64,000 nucleotides of DNA from Simplicispira metamorpha (GTDB taxonomy: Bacteria; Pseudomonadota; Gammaproteobacteria; Burkholderiales; Burkholderiaceae_C). Under the pieces are notes generated by a model, which saw nothing but the letters and a program-made list of their open reading frames with translations, was not told the origin of the DNA and did not search any database. The stretch spans positions 27,294-91,293 of the forward strand of contig NZ_SLXH01000016.1 in the NCBI RefSeq assembly GCF_004341365.1. Direction: 5' to 3'. The position numbers and the translations under genes were made by a program. This document shows, piece by piece, positions 52,141 through 60,841 of this stretch; within the stretch, counting starts at the first letter, position 1; the number at the start of each line of letters is the position of its first letter.

Positions 52141-53541
52141 ATGGCCGTCAAACGCAGACACACAGACCGGGTATGGCCTGACTTCATCGACTACTTTCGC
52201 CAGGATTTCCGGCGTGAAGTGCATGGTTGGGTTCGGGTTTTTCAGTATTTTGGTATTTACATTCCCATTTGCTTGGTTTTTTTGGTGGGGTTGGTGTTTT
52301 ATATCGATCCCTTTCCGCCCAAAAAGGTGTATCTCGCCACAGGGCAGCAAGGCTCCTCGTACTATGCGCTGGCAGAAAAGTTCTCCAACTACTTTCGCCA
52401 GCATGGGGTGGAATTGGTGCTGGTTGAGACCCCGGGCCTGGACCAAGGCCTGAGGGATATCCAAGACGTCAATAACCAGGTCAATGCGGGTTTCATGATG
52501 GCCGGTACGGTGCCATCGGAGCGGGCTCCCGATCTGGTGTCTTTCGGGAGCCAAAAATACTCACCGGTATGGGTTTTTTACCGTGGGGCTGCACCCGATC
52601 CACAGAACCCCCTTGCCGACTTGCTTCGGCGGCGGATGGCAGTGGGCCTGCCCGACACCACAACCCGCAAGCTGCTGGAAAGAATACTCAGCCTGCACGG
52701 GATGAAGTTTGAGGTGGGAGCTAACCATTTGGAGCTGTCGCACAGAGAGGCTGTTGCGCGCTTTGAAAGTGGAGAAATCGATGCCGTGTTCTTGGTGGAT
52801 GGCATTGAGGCAGAGACGGTTCAGCGCTTGTTCAAGGTGAAGGATCGCGCTCTCGTCGATTTTGGTTTGATAGATGCCTATATCAAGAAAATCCCTTTTT
52901 TGGAGATTGTGACCTTGCCGCGTGGAGCTGCGGACATTGCCAATGTTTACCCGCCACAGGAGACCAGGTTGCTCGCATCCACCGTCACGCTGGTTACAGA
53001 GCGGGACATACATCCGGCCATTCAGTGGCTTTTTCTGCGTGCGGCAGAAAATATCAGTTTGAATCGGGATGAGTTTTTCTCCAAGCCGGATTATTTTCCG
53101 AAGTATTTAGACCATAAAGTTCCACTCAGCGATGTGGGAGAGCGCTATTTTGGCGGTGGCATGCCAACCGTGTTCAAGTATTTTCCACTCTGGGTTGCTA
53201 CCGTGATTGATGGCATGGGGGTTATTTTGTTGGCAATTTTTGCCATCTTGTGGCCGCTGTTCAGCAAAACCTTGTCGCTGCGAAACTACCCGTCAGACAA
53301 ATGGATATACGATTATTGGCAGGATCTTCGGGATCTTGACGATGATCTGCATTTGATTGAAAACGCCGCTGATGCACAAACCATCATTGACGCACTGGAC
53401 GAAATGCTGGCCGAGGTCAATGAAACCTGGGTAGATGACTCGTTGATCCACCGCTATTACGGCCTGCGCCGCACCATTGCCGATATCCGTGCCCAAGCGT
53501 CCCAGCACCTGGAGAAATTCGGTGCGCCAGTCGCCCTTTGA
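52141..53541 (+). CDS. Membrane-anchored TAXI-family solute-binding-like protein
   Basis: A 466-residue protein. It has a cytosolic N-terminus, a membrane helix (about 35-57, GIYIPICLVFLVGLVFYI), a periplasmic TAXI/NMT1-like binding domain (LATGQQGSSYYALAEKF, then VELVLVETPG; MAVGLPDTTTRKLLERIL), a second helix (about 355-380, VATVIDGMGVILLAIFAILW) and a cytosolic helical tail of about 80 residues. Normal TAXI proteins are soluble and feed a TRAP permease; none is nearby. This one may be a sensor or a tethered binder. It starts 47 nt after the esterase gene. Confidence 0.8.
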   Translation: MAVKRRHTDRVWPDFIDYFRQDFRREVHGWVRVFQYFGIYIPICLVFLVGLVFYIDPFPPKKVYLATGQQGSSYYALAEKFSNYFRQHGVELVLVETPGLDQGLRDIQDVNNQVNAGFMMAGTVPSERAPDLVSFGSQKYSPVWVFYRGAAPDPQNPLADLLRRRMAVGLPDTTTRKLLERILSLHGMKFEVGANHLELSHREAVARFESGEIDAVFLVDGIEAETVQRLFKVKDRALVDFGLIDAYIKKIPFLEIVTLPRGAADIANVYPPQETRLLASTVTLVTERDIHPAIQWLFLRAAENISLNRDEFFSKPDYFPKYLDHKVPLSDVGERYFGGGMPTVFKYFPLWVATVIDGMGVILLAIFAILWPLFSKTLSLRNYPSDKWIYDYWQDLRDLDDDLHLIENAADAQTIIDALDEMLAEVNETWVDDSLIHRYYGLRRTIADIRAQASQHLEKFGAPVAL

Positions 53542-53557
53542 ATCAGGACGCAACCAG

Positions 53558-54481
53558 ATGGGCAATACCCAGCAAGTGCATCGGATTGCCGATGACATCA
53601 CAGCCCACCTCACGTTGCGACGCGGCTGCTTGTATCTCGTGACAAAACAGGTGCACGTCCTGGCGGGTGTGGCTGTGACCGCAGAGGACGGGGCATCTAT
53701 CGGCATCATCAATGGCCGCGTTCCCGGCGGCAGCCTTCAGCGCGCCGCACTCATTTTTGATGCCGGATCAAGTTTGCAGGCCAGGCGCTTGAGCATCCGC
53801 GCCACCAACCGCCATGGTGTACCGCAAAAGCACCCAGACAACGGTGGCGTCTGGTTTTTCGGTGCCCACCACCGCGCGGACAAAGACGGAATGCAAATTC
53901 GCAAGACGCGCGCCACGCCGCTGTCTTTCTTTCGCGCCAAACGGTTGAGCGCGTACTACCTGGGGCGCGGTGATGCCCCCGATGGTTCTGCCAAAGCCCG
54001 CCATGACAACGCCCACGGATTGGACGACCTGGATGGTGTGTCGGTCATGGGCGTCGGGTTTTGCGAATGGAACATTGCAGAGGTGTACAGCCGTGGTTCT
54101 GGTGATGACGGATTCGATCTCCAGAACTCGGCCATCATGCTGCGTCGCCTCCTGATCGATAACCCGACCGAGGATGCCTTGAATATCAGCAGCAGCCGCC
54201 TGGACATCGTGGATGAGTTGCGCGTCACCATGACCCGCCGTGGCGAGCGCTCCGGTGAAGATGCCGACCGTGACATTTTTGACCTGGAAGTGGATGACTC
54301 GCCCTCGCAAGTGGTGCTGCACCGGGGAGCGCGCGTGAAACTGCATGGCGTCTTTGGCGACGAGGTGAGATTAGCGTCGAAGGACATGCCGCAGCCCCGC
54401 ACAGAAGGCCGCTTTCTGTACCGTTTTCAGGGCCGGTGTGACCAGGATGTGGCCATCGTTTATTCGATCAGCGAAGACTGA
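53558..54481 (+). CDS. Putative parallel beta-helix protein
   Basis: A 307-residue protein without a signal peptide. Short repeating strand-turn units (LHV-type stacks such as VHVLAGVAVTAEDGASIGII, then ALIFDAGSSLQARRLSI, AHGLDDLDGVSVMGVGF, SGDDGFDLQNS and DALNISSSRLDIVDE) suggest a right-handed parallel beta-helix like pectate lyases. No catalytic residues can be named. It begins 16 nt after the TAXI-like gene with an AGGACGCAACCAG ribosome-binding region, so it belongs to the same operon. Function unknown. Confidence 0.65.
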   Translation: MGNTQQVHRIADDITAHLTLRRGCLYLVTKQVHVLAGVAVTAEDGASIGIINGRVPGGSLQRAALIFDAGSSLQARRLSIRATNRHGVPQKHPDNGGVWFFGAHHRADKDGMQIRKTRATPLSFFRAKRLSAYYLGRGDAPDGSAKARHDNAHGLDDLDGVSVMGVGFCEWNIAEVYSRGSGDDGFDLQNSAIMLRRLLIDNPTEDALNISSSRLDIVDELRVTMTRRGERSGEDADRDIFDLEVDDSPSQVVLHRGARVKLHGVFGDEVRLASKDMPQPRTEGRFLYRFQGRCDQDVAIVYSISED

Positions 54482-54576
54482 GGGGGAGCGGTCATCGGTG
54501 TGTGCCGTACTGGCCGGTGCCGCTTTGTTTTCTCCCGTTGGCAGGATGCGGGTGGTTTTTTGGGTGGGCAGCGAGG

Positions 54577-55476
54577 CTAAAACAACTGGCTGGCACCCGA
54601 AAAGTCTGCCGTTTGGAGCGCCAGCTCGCGCAGCAGGGGCACCAGCGGGCGCAGGTTGTCGCGCCGCCACTGGAAAGCGTAGGGCAGGGGGGCCAGGGGC
54701 GGGTTGCTCTCCAGAATGCGCAGCCGCCCGCGCTGCGCCAGCGCCCAGGCCCAGCCCTCGGGCAAAAATCCAATCCCCATGCCCTCTACCAGCAGACCGG
54801 CGATGGCGCCCCAGTGGTTGCAGGTCAGGCGCTGCTCGGCGGTAATGCCCTGGGCCAGCAGCCAGTCGTCCAGGATGCGCGTGGTGCCTGCACCGGCAGG
54901 CAGCGTGACCAGGGCTGCGTGCTCCAGCAGCGCGGGTGACATGCGCCGGGCGTTGCCCACCACGCTGGCCGATGCCGTCCAGACAAAGCGTGCCTCGGTC
55001 AGCCACTGTGAGGCGATGCCGCTGCGCGAGGAGCGTCCGGCAATCACTGCAAAGTCGAGTTCGCCCCGCTCCAGGCCGTCTTCCAGTGCGCTGCCAATGT
55101 CCACGCGCGGCTCCAGCACCAGGGCCGGGTGGGTCTGGCGCACCAGCGCCACCAGCTTGGGCAGCCAGGTCAGCGCCGTCAGCTCTCCCACCCCAAACGT
55201 GCAGCGGCCCGACAGGCCCTGCGGCGCCGCCGTGCCCGCCTTCAGCGCGGCAGCGGCTTCAAGCAACTGGCGCGCCTGGGGCAGCAGCGCCTGGCCCGCC
55301 TCGGTGAGTGTGGCGCGGTGGCCGCTGCGGTCGAACAGGGTGCGGCCCAGCGATTGCTCCAGCTCCGTCAGGCGCTTGGACAGCGACGAGATCGACAAAT
55401 GCACCCGCTGCGCCGCCGTGGTGAAGTTGGCGCAGGTAGCAGCCCAGTAAAAGGCTTCCAGCTGTTTGAGGGTCAT
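54577..55476 (-). CDS. LysR-family transcription regulator
   Basis: A 299-residue LTTR: N-terminal winged helix (MTLKQLEAFYWAATCANFTTA, then AAQRVHLSISSLSKRLTELE) and a C-terminal ligand-binding domain. It is divergent from the hydroxy-acid oxidase gene at 55623, with a T-N11-A-type inverted repeat between, so it very probably regulates that oxidase and the Bug gene. The effector is likely a hydroxy- or dicarboxylic acid. Confidence 0.93.
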   Translation of the reverse strand: MTLKQLEAFYWAATCANFTTAAQRVHLSISSLSKRLTELEQSLGRTLFDRSGHRATLTEAGQALLPQARQLLEAAAALKAGTAAPQGLSGRCTFGVGELTALTWLPKLVALVRQTHPALVLEPRVDIGSALEDGLERGELDFAVIAGRSSRSGIASQWLTEARFVWTASASVVGNARRMSPALLEHAALVTLPAGAGTTRILDDWLLAQGITAEQRLTCNHWGAIAGLLVEGMGIGFLPEGWAWALAQRGRLRILESNPPLAPLPYAFQWRRDNLRPLVPLLRELALQTADFSGASQLF

Positions 55477-55520
55477 GGTGGCAAAACGGCAGGGCGCACG
55501 GTGGGGTGGTTTCGATAAAG

Positions 55521-55548
55521 GCGAAATGGATATTTCTAATTATTTCGC
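55521..55548. promoter_or_regulatory. LysR-type operator between the regulator and oxidase genes
   Basis: GCGAAAT-N14-ATTTCGC is a perfect interrupted palindrome. An inner GAAAT-N4-ATTTC (55523-55536) overlaps it. This fits LTTR recognition sites and lies in the 146-nt divergent promoter region. Confidence 0.7.
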
Positions 55549-55622
55549 TTTTTTGAATTTTTGGGCGGGACTACATTGCAGCTTCCGGCATTTGCCCACC
55601 ACCGTTTTCCTTGCGCCTGCCC

Positions 55623-56819
55623 ATGACCACCGCCCCCGCCCACACCCCTGCTGCACCGCACCCGCCGCGTGTTTTGCAGCGCATGCTGTCTTTGCACGAC
55701 TTTGAGGCCGAGGCGCGGCGCAGGCTGCCCCGGCCCATTTTTGGCTACATCGCGGGTGCGGCGGAAGACAACCGTTCGCTGCAAGACAACCGCAGCGCGT
55801 TTGACGACTACGGCTTTACCACGCGCGTGCTGGTGGACGTGTCGCACCGCAGCACTGGCGTGGAGCTGCTGGGGCACCGGTACGCCGCGCCGTTTGGCCT
55901 GGCGCCCATGGGCATCAGCGCGCTGTCCACCTACCGGGGCGACATCGCGCTGGCCCGCGCTGCGCAGGCTGCACAGGTGCCCGCCATCTTGAGCGGCACC
56001 TCGCTGATCCCGCTGGAGGAGGTGATTGCCGCCGCACCCGGCACCTGGTTCCAGGCGTATTTGCCGGGCGACCCGCAGCGCATCACCGCGCTGGTCGAGC
56101 GCGCTGCCCGCGCCGGTTTTGAGACGCTGGTGCTCACGGTGGACATTCCCGTCTCGGCCAACCGCGAGAACAACGTGCGCACCGGGTTTTCGACACCGCT
56201 GCGCCCCAGCCTGCGCCTGGCCTGGGACGGCATCACGCACCCGCGCTGGCTGGCGGGCACGTTTTTGCGCACGCTGGTGCAACACGGCATGCCGCACTTC
56301 GAGAACTCGTTTGCCACGCGCGGCGCGCCCATCGTCTCGCGCAACGTGCTGCGCGACTTTTCTGCGCGCGACCACCTGAATTGGTCGCACCTGGCGCAAA
56401 TCCGCCGCCAGTGGCAAGGCCGGCTCATCGTCAAGGGCGTGCTCAGTGTGGCCGATGCGCTGCTGGCCCGCGAGCACGGTGCCGATGGCGTGATCCTGTC
56501 CAACCACGGTGGCCGCCAGCTCGATGGCGCGGTGGCGCCGCTGCGCATCCTGGCCGACGTGGTGGACGCTGTGGGTGACTGGCCCGTGATGGTCGATAGC
56601 GGTTTCCGGCGCGGCAGCGACGTGCTCAAGGCGCTGGCGCTGGGCGCGCGCTTTGTGTTTGTGGGCAGGCCCTTCAACTACGCCGCCGCCGTGGCGGGCC
56701 AAGCGGGCGTGGCCCATGCCATCGAGCTGCTGCGCCAGGAGGTGGACCGCAACATGGCCATGCTGGGCGTGAACCACTGCGGCGAGCTGCACCGGGGCCA
56801 ACTGCTGCGCCGGGGCTGA
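55623..56819 (+). CDS. FMN-dependent alpha-hydroxy-acid dehydrogenase (LldD-like)
   Basis: A 398-residue flavoenzyme of the lactate dehydrogenase/glycolate oxidase family: the [21 protein letters not shown]-terminus, [27 protein letters not shown] and the catalytic [15 protein letters not shown]. Substrate is a 2-hydroxy acid, not identified. It precedes a Bug-type binding protein, which suggests uptake and oxidation of the same compound. An LTTR operator lies upstream. It is the second such enzyme in the window. Confidence 0.93.
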   Translation: MTTAPAHTPAAPHPPRVLQRMLSLHDFEAEARRRLPRPIFGYIAGAAEDNRSLQDNRSAFDDYGFTTRVLVDVSHRSTGVELLGHRYAAPFGLAPMGISALSTYRGDIALARAAQAAQVPAILSGTSLIPLEEVIAAAPGTWFQAYLPGDPQRITALVERAARAGFETLVLTVDIPVSANRENNVRTGFSTPLRPSLRLAWDGITHPRWLAGTFLRTLVQHGMPHFENSFATRGAPIVSRNVLRDFSARDHLNWSHLAQIRRQWQGRLIVKGVLSVADALLAREHGADGVILSNHGGRQLDGAVAPLRILADVVDAVGDWPVMVDSGFRRGSDVLKALALGARFVFVGRPFNYAAAVAGQAGVAHAIELLRQEVDRNMAMLGVNHCGELHRGQLLRRG

Positions 56820-56881
56820 AGGTTTTTGGTTTTCCCCACGGTGCAAGGCACTTTTTTGACGCGATTTACAAGGAGACAAGC

Positions 56882-57856
56882 ATGCGTTTGATTTTGTCGT
56901 TGATGGCCGCCGCAGGCCTTTTGAGCGGGGCACTGCCCGCCCTGGCGCAAGCCGATGCCTACCCCTCGCGGGCGGTGCGTCTGGTGGTGCCGTTTGCCGC
57001 AGGGGGCACCACCGACATCATTGCGCGGGTGGTGTCAGACAAGATGGGCGCGGCCCTGACCCAGCCCCTGGTGGTGGACAACAAGGGCGGCGGTGGCGGC
57101 GCCATCGGTGCGCTGGAGGTGGCCCGCGCCCGCCCCGACGGCTACACCCTGGGCATGGCCACCGTGTCGGCCACGGCCACCAACCCGGCCATCAACCCCA
57201 AGCTGCCCTACCACCCGCTGACCGACTTCACCCCCATCATCAACCTGGCGGCCACGCCCAATGTGATTGCGGTACACCCCTCGTTTCCGGCGCGGGACTA
57301 CGCAGGCTTTGTCGCCGAGCTGAAGAAAAATCCCGGCAAATACAGCTACAGCACGGCAGGCACCGGCTCCATCGGTCACCTGCAAATGGAGCTGTTCAAA
57401 AGCCTGGCGGGCACCTTTCTGACGCACATCCCGTACCGGGGATCAGGCCCCGCCCTCAACGACACGGTGGCTGGCCAGGTGCCCATCATCATGGACAACC
57501 TGCCCTCGGCCCTGCCGTTCATCAAAGAAGGGCGGCTGGTGCCCATCGTGGTGTCTGCGCCCGCGCGCGCCAGCGTGCTGCCCAAGGTGCCCACCTTCCA
57601 GGAAGTGGGGCAAGAGCCGGTGAACCGCATGGCTTTTTACGGCATTTACGGCCCCAAGAGCCTGCCCAAAGACGTGGTGGACAAAGTCCATGCCGCCGCC
57701 ATGAAAGCGCTGCAAGACCCTGGCGTGCGCAAGCGCATCGAAGACACTGGCTCCCTGGTGGTGGGCAACTCGCCAGCCCAGTTCACGCAGCAAATTGCCG
57801 CTGAATACGAGATCTACCGCAAGACCGTAGAGCGCCAGAACCTCAAGCCCGATTGA
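56882..57856 (+). CDS. Bug-family (TctC) periplasmic solute-binding protein
   Basis: A 324-residue protein with a signal peptide ([20 protein letters not shown], then LAQA) and the Bug fold: [41 protein letters not shown], and [15 protein letters not shown]. Such proteins bind carboxylates for tripartite tricarboxylate transporters; no TctA/TctB genes are here, which is common in Burkholderiales. It follows the oxidase by 62 nt with a GGAGACAAGC ribosome-binding site. Confidence 0.93.
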   Translation: MRLILSLMAAAGLLSGALPALAQADAYPSRAVRLVVPFAAGGTTDIIARVVSDKMGAALTQPLVVDNKGGGGGAIGALEVARARPDGYTLGMATVSATATNPAINPKLPYHPLTDFTPIINLAATPNVIAVHPSFPARDYAGFVAELKKNPGKYSYSTAGTGSIGHLQMELFKSLAGTFLTHIPYRGSGPALNDTVAGQVPIIMDNLPSALPFIKEGRLVPIVVSAPARASVLPKVPTFQEVGQEPVNRMAFYGIYGPKSLPKDVVDKVHAAAMKALQDPGVRKRIEDTGSLVVGNSPAQFTQQIAAEYEIYRKTVERQNLKPD

Positions 57857-57936
57857 TCGGCCCACACCCCCCGGCCAGACCGGGGCTGCCGTGGACAATG
57901 GCGCCTGCGCTTTTTTCCTGAAACCCCGGTATCCCC

Positions 57937-59001
57937 ATGCAACTGCCTTTTGAGCTTCCCCGCGCCGCCGATCTGTCCGACCCCGCGCTGACCCGCACGC
58001 TCCAGCACCAGCTGGACCACAAAACCAAGCCCCTGGGCGCGCTGGGCAGGCTCGAAGCCCTGGCCCTGCAACTGGGCCAGATTCTGGGCACCGACCAGCC
58101 CACCCTGCAAGCGCCGCAAATGGTGGTGTTTGCAGGCGACCACGGCTTGGCCGCGCGGGGTGTATCGGCCTACCCCAGCGACGTGACCTGGCAGATGGTG
58201 GAGAACTTTCTCGCCGGGGGCGCCGCCGTCAGCGTGCTGGCACGCCAGCACGGCCTGGCCCTCACGGTGGTCGATTGCGGCGTGGCCCGTGACATCGCAC
58301 CGCGCGCGGCTACCCCCGGCCAGCCGCAACTGCTGTTGCACAAAGTGGCGCCTGGCACGCAAGACGCCAGCGTCGGCCCCGCCATGACCGCCGCCCAATG
58401 CGCCCAGGCCCTGCACAACGGCATGGAAGTGGTGCGCGCGCTGCCCGGCAACGCGCTGCTGCTGGGCGAGATGGGCATAGGCAACACCTCGGTGGCGTCG
58501 CTGTTGCTGGCGCGGCTGTGCGGCGTATCGCTGCAAGACTGCACCGGCGCGGGCACCGGCCTGGACGCCGCAGGCATTGAGCGCAAACGCGCCGTGCTGG
58601 CGCAGGCCCTGGCCGCCAATGCCACGGCCACCGAGCCACTGGCCGCACTGGCCGCGCTGGGCGGCTTTGAGGTGGCCACCATGACCGGCGCCGTGCTGCA
58701 AGCAGCACAAGAACGCCGCGTGATCGTGGTCGATGGCTTTATCACCAGCGCTGCCGTGCTGGTGGCTGCGCGCCTGCAACCGGCGGTGTTGCAGCGCTGC
58801 GTCTTTGCCCACAGCTCTGGTGAGCCCGGCCACGCGCTGATGCTGGCGCAGTTGCAAGCCAAGCCCCTGTTGGACATGGGCCTGCGCCTGGGCGAAGGCT
58901 CGGGCGCCGCGCTGGCCTGGCCGCTCTTGCAATCGGCCTGTGCTGTTCTGCGCGAGATGGCCAGCTTTGAAGCGGCGGGGGTGGCGACGCAGGGTGGGTG
59001 A
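57937..59001 (+). CDS. cobT: Nicotinate-nucleotide:dimethylbenzimidazole phosphoribosyltransferase
   Basis: A 354-residue enzyme that makes alpha-ribazole phosphate for the lower ligand of cobalamin. HKTKPLGALGRLEALALQ, VFAGDHGLAARGVSAYP, GEMGIGNTSVASLLLARL, TGAGTGLDAAG and the catalytic-Glu region LRLGEGSGAALAWPLLQSA are diagnostic. It lies 10.5 kb downstream of cobQ and has no riboswitch of its own; cobS, its usual partner, is not present. The gap before it holds a CCCCGG/CCGGGG hairpin at 57869-57885. Confidence 0.96.
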   Translation: MQLPFELPRAADLSDPALTRTLQHQLDHKTKPLGALGRLEALALQLGQILGTDQPTLQAPQMVVFAGDHGLAARGVSAYPSDVTWQMVENFLAGGAAVSVLARQHGLALTVVDCGVARDIAPRAATPGQPQLLLHKVAPGTQDASVGPAMTAAQCAQALHNGMEVVRALPGNALLLGEMGIGNTSVASLLLARLCGVSLQDCTGAGTGLDAAGIERKRAVLAQALAANATATEPLAALAALGGFEVATMTGAVLQAAQERRVIVVDGFITSAAVLVAARLQPAVLQRCVFAHSSGEPGHALMLAQLQAKPLLDMGLRLGEGSGAALAWPLLQSACAVLREMASFEAAGVATQGG

Positions 59002-59056
59002 GGCGGCTGGGTTTAGTTGCTGCACGCGCGGCCTACGCAGGGCCGGTGGCGTACAG

Positions 59057-59117
59057 AATTTGCTACTGAATGAATAGCTACTAGCACCTGCAATTAAAGG
59101 GCTGGAGGCTGAATTGG
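59057..59117 (+). repeat. Dispersed repeat, copy 12 (intergenic, forward)
   Basis: AATTTGCTACTGAATGAATAGC, then TACTAGCACCTGCAATTAA and AGGGCTGGAGGCTGAATTGG, a divergent forward copy with the TGCTACTGAAT head variant shared with copy 15. It lies between cobT and the toxin-antitoxin genes. Confidence 0.6.
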
Positions 59118-59182
59118 CTGTAAATGTGGGTGGCCAGGGCCGTGGGCAAAAAACATCCTTGTCCCACCAGAAATAAAGTTTT

Positions 59183-59203
59183 AGTATTACTGGCGTAATT
59201 ACT
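59183..59203. promoter_or_regulatory. Operator-like inverted repeat before the toxin-antitoxin genes
   Basis: AGTATTAC-TGGC-GTAATTACT is an inverted repeat with one extra base in the right arm, 13 nt before the antitoxin start. It is the expected place for antitoxin autoregulation. Confidence 0.55.
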
Positions 59204-59215
59204 TAAAGGCATTCC

Positions 59216-59440
59216 ATGCACACTCTCAAACTCACCCAGGTCGGCAACTCGGTTGGTGCCATCTTTCCGAAAGAGTTGCTGGCGCGCTTGCAGCTGGAAA
59301 AAGGCGACGAGCTGTATGTCACCGAAACCCCCGACGGCCTGCGCATCACCACGCACAACCCCGAATTTGAAGCGCAGATGCGCGTGGCGCGCGAGATCAT
59401 GAAAGAGCGCCGCGCCGTTTTGCACGAGCTGGCCAAATGA
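59216..59440 (+). CDS. AbrB/MazE-type antitoxin
   Basis: A 74-residue protein with an N-terminal SpoVT/AbrB swapped-hairpin DNA-binding domain (KLTQVGNSVGAIFPKELLARLQ) and a C-terminal helix (QMRVAREIMKERRAVLHELA) likely to bind and block the toxin. Its stop overlaps the toxin start (ATGA), so the two are translationally coupled. An operator-like inverted repeat and AAAGG ribosome-binding site precede it. Confidence 0.9.
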   Translation: MHTLKLTQVGNSVGAIFPKELLARLQLEKGDELYVTETPDGLRITTHNPEFEAQMRVAREIMKERRAVLHELAK

Positions 59441-59835
59441 CCCGCGAATGGGTCTGGCTGGATCGCGCCGTCATCCTGGCCATCCATGACATGCAACTGG
59501 CCGAGCACGGCGGCGGCGCAGGCGTGCGCGATGCCGGTTTGCTCGATTCGGCCTTGGGCAAGCCGCTGCAACTACAGGCCTATGGCGACCCACCGCCCGA
59601 TGCTGCGGCGCTGGCGGCGTCGTATGGCTACGGCATCTCGCGCAACCATCCTTTCATCGACGGCAACAAGCGCACCGGTTTTGTGGCGGCAGAACTGTTT
59701 TTGCGCCTCAATGGCCAGGAGCTGCGCGCTGACGACGCCTCGTGCGTGCTCACCATGCTGGCCGTGGCCGCTGGCGACATCTCCGAAGCAGACTTTGCCG
59801 CCTGGCTGCGCGCCCACAGCGCGCCGCGCTCTTGA
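59437..59835 (+). CDS. Doc-type (Fic-fold) toxin
   Basis: A 132-residue Doc/death-on-curing protein. The Fic motif is HPFIDGNKRTGFVAA (His71 to Arg79), a Doc-like HPF.DGNKR form. Phd-partnered Doc phosphorylates EF-Tu; the intact motif suggests kinase-type activity, though this has not been shown here. The pairing with an AbrB-type rather than a Phd antitoxin is a variant seen in some loci. Convergent with the AraC gene. Confidence 0.9.
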   Translation: MTREWVWLDRAVILAIHDMQLAEHGGGAGVRDAGLLDSALGKPLQLQAYGDPPPDAAALAASYGYGISRNHPFIDGNKRTGFVAAELFLRLNGQELRADDASCVLTMLAVAAGDISEADFAAWLRAHSAPRS

Positions 59836-59862
59836 GCCTTGAGCACATTCTGCTGAAAAATT

Positions 59863-59919
59863 TCAAGTCTTTTTGGCCTCCAGCACCCGTGCAGCGAGCG
59901 CAAGCAGCTATCAAAAAAT
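59863..59919 (-). repeat. Dispersed repeat, copy 13 (intergenic, reverse)
   Basis: TCAAGTCTTTTTGGCCTCC, then AGCACCCGTGCAGCGAGCG and CAAGCAGCTATCAAAAAATGA; keeps the GCCTCCAGC and AAGCAGCTATC arms. It lies between the toxin gene and the convergent araC-type gene. Confidence 0.75.
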
Positions 59920-60014
59920 GATTTTTTGGAGCGCCTGTGTGCCCAGCGTTTTGGGGCGGTGGCTGGTGCCGCGAGCGTGGTGGCACCCACCGTGACCCGT
60001 TGACCGCCGCGCTG

Positions 60015-60827
60015 TCAGCGCCGCCGCCGGTACGTGCCGGGCGTCATCGCATGGTGAACCTTGAAGGCGCGCTGCATGTGCGCCTGATCGGCAAACCCCA
60101 TCGAGTGCGCCGCATCCGCCAAGGCTATGCCCTGCGACAAAAGCCGCCTTGCGCCATTGATGCGCAGGTTCTGCAAATAGCCACCGGGCGTCATCCCAAA
60201 AGCCGCATGAAAGCGCCGAATGAACTGTGAATCGCTCATGGCGCACGCCTGGGCCAGCTCTTTGACTGTAATGCGCCGCTCCATCTCTGTGTGCATGGTG
60301 TCTATGGCGGCCACCAGATCGGCAGGCACCGTGGCCGGGTGTTCCGCGCCTTCTGGGCGGGCATGGCGTGCAATCCACTGCGGCAATTGGGCCGCCAATG
60401 CGCTGGCCGCGCAGTCGGACGTGATCGGCTGGCAAAAACCGTCCACCGCCTGCGTAAACGCCGCATCGTTGGCGTGGCGTGACAAAAACGCCAGCCCCTC
60501 GCAAGGCAGCGCACGGCCCCACACCTGTGCCACCGCGTGGTGCAGCCACGCCGCATCGATAAACAGCATCCGGTAAGACCACGCCTGCCGGACAACGGGG
60601 TTGCACGCGTGAACGATGCCCGGCTCGATCAACACCACCGATCCGGCCATGACCGGGTGCGAACCGTCCGCATGGTGGAATGTGGCGCAACCCTGGTCGA
60701 CGATACCCACCGAATATTCGGCGTGTGAGTGCGCCCGGTAGCAGTCGAACGTCTGGGTGCTGACGCGCAGCTCGGCCCACGGCGCTGCCGGGTGGCGATG
60801 GATGCGGTGCTGGCGGTGCTGGGGCAT
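60015..60827 (-). CDS. AraC-family transcription regulator
   Basis: A 270-residue regulator with an N-terminal cupin-like sensing domain (FDCYRAHSHAEYSVGIVDQG, then GSVVLIEPGIVHACNP) and a C-terminal double helix-turn-helix (ITVKELAQACAMSDSQFIRRFH; GIALADAAHSMGFADQAHMQ, then RAFKVHHAMTPGTYRR). The start at 60827 (MPQHRQHR) is the best fit; a longer frame would overlap the upstream gene. It follows a LysE-type exporter gene by 14 nt on the same strand, so it probably controls that exporter. Confidence 0.9.
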   Translation of the reverse strand: MPQHRQHRIHRHPAAPWAELRVSTQTFDCYRAHSHAEYSVGIVDQGCATFHHADGSHPVMAGSVVLIEPGIVHACNPVVRQAWSYRMLFIDAAWLHHAVAQVWGRALPCEGLAFLSRHANDAAFTQAVDGFCQPITSDCAASALAAQLPQWIARHARPEGAEHPATVPADLVAAIDTMHTEMERRITVKELAQACAMSDSQFIRRFHAAFGMTPGGYLQNLRINGARRLLSQGIALADAAHSMGFADQAHMQRAFKVHHAMTPGTYRRRR

Positions 60828-60841
60828 AGGGCGGTGTGGAC

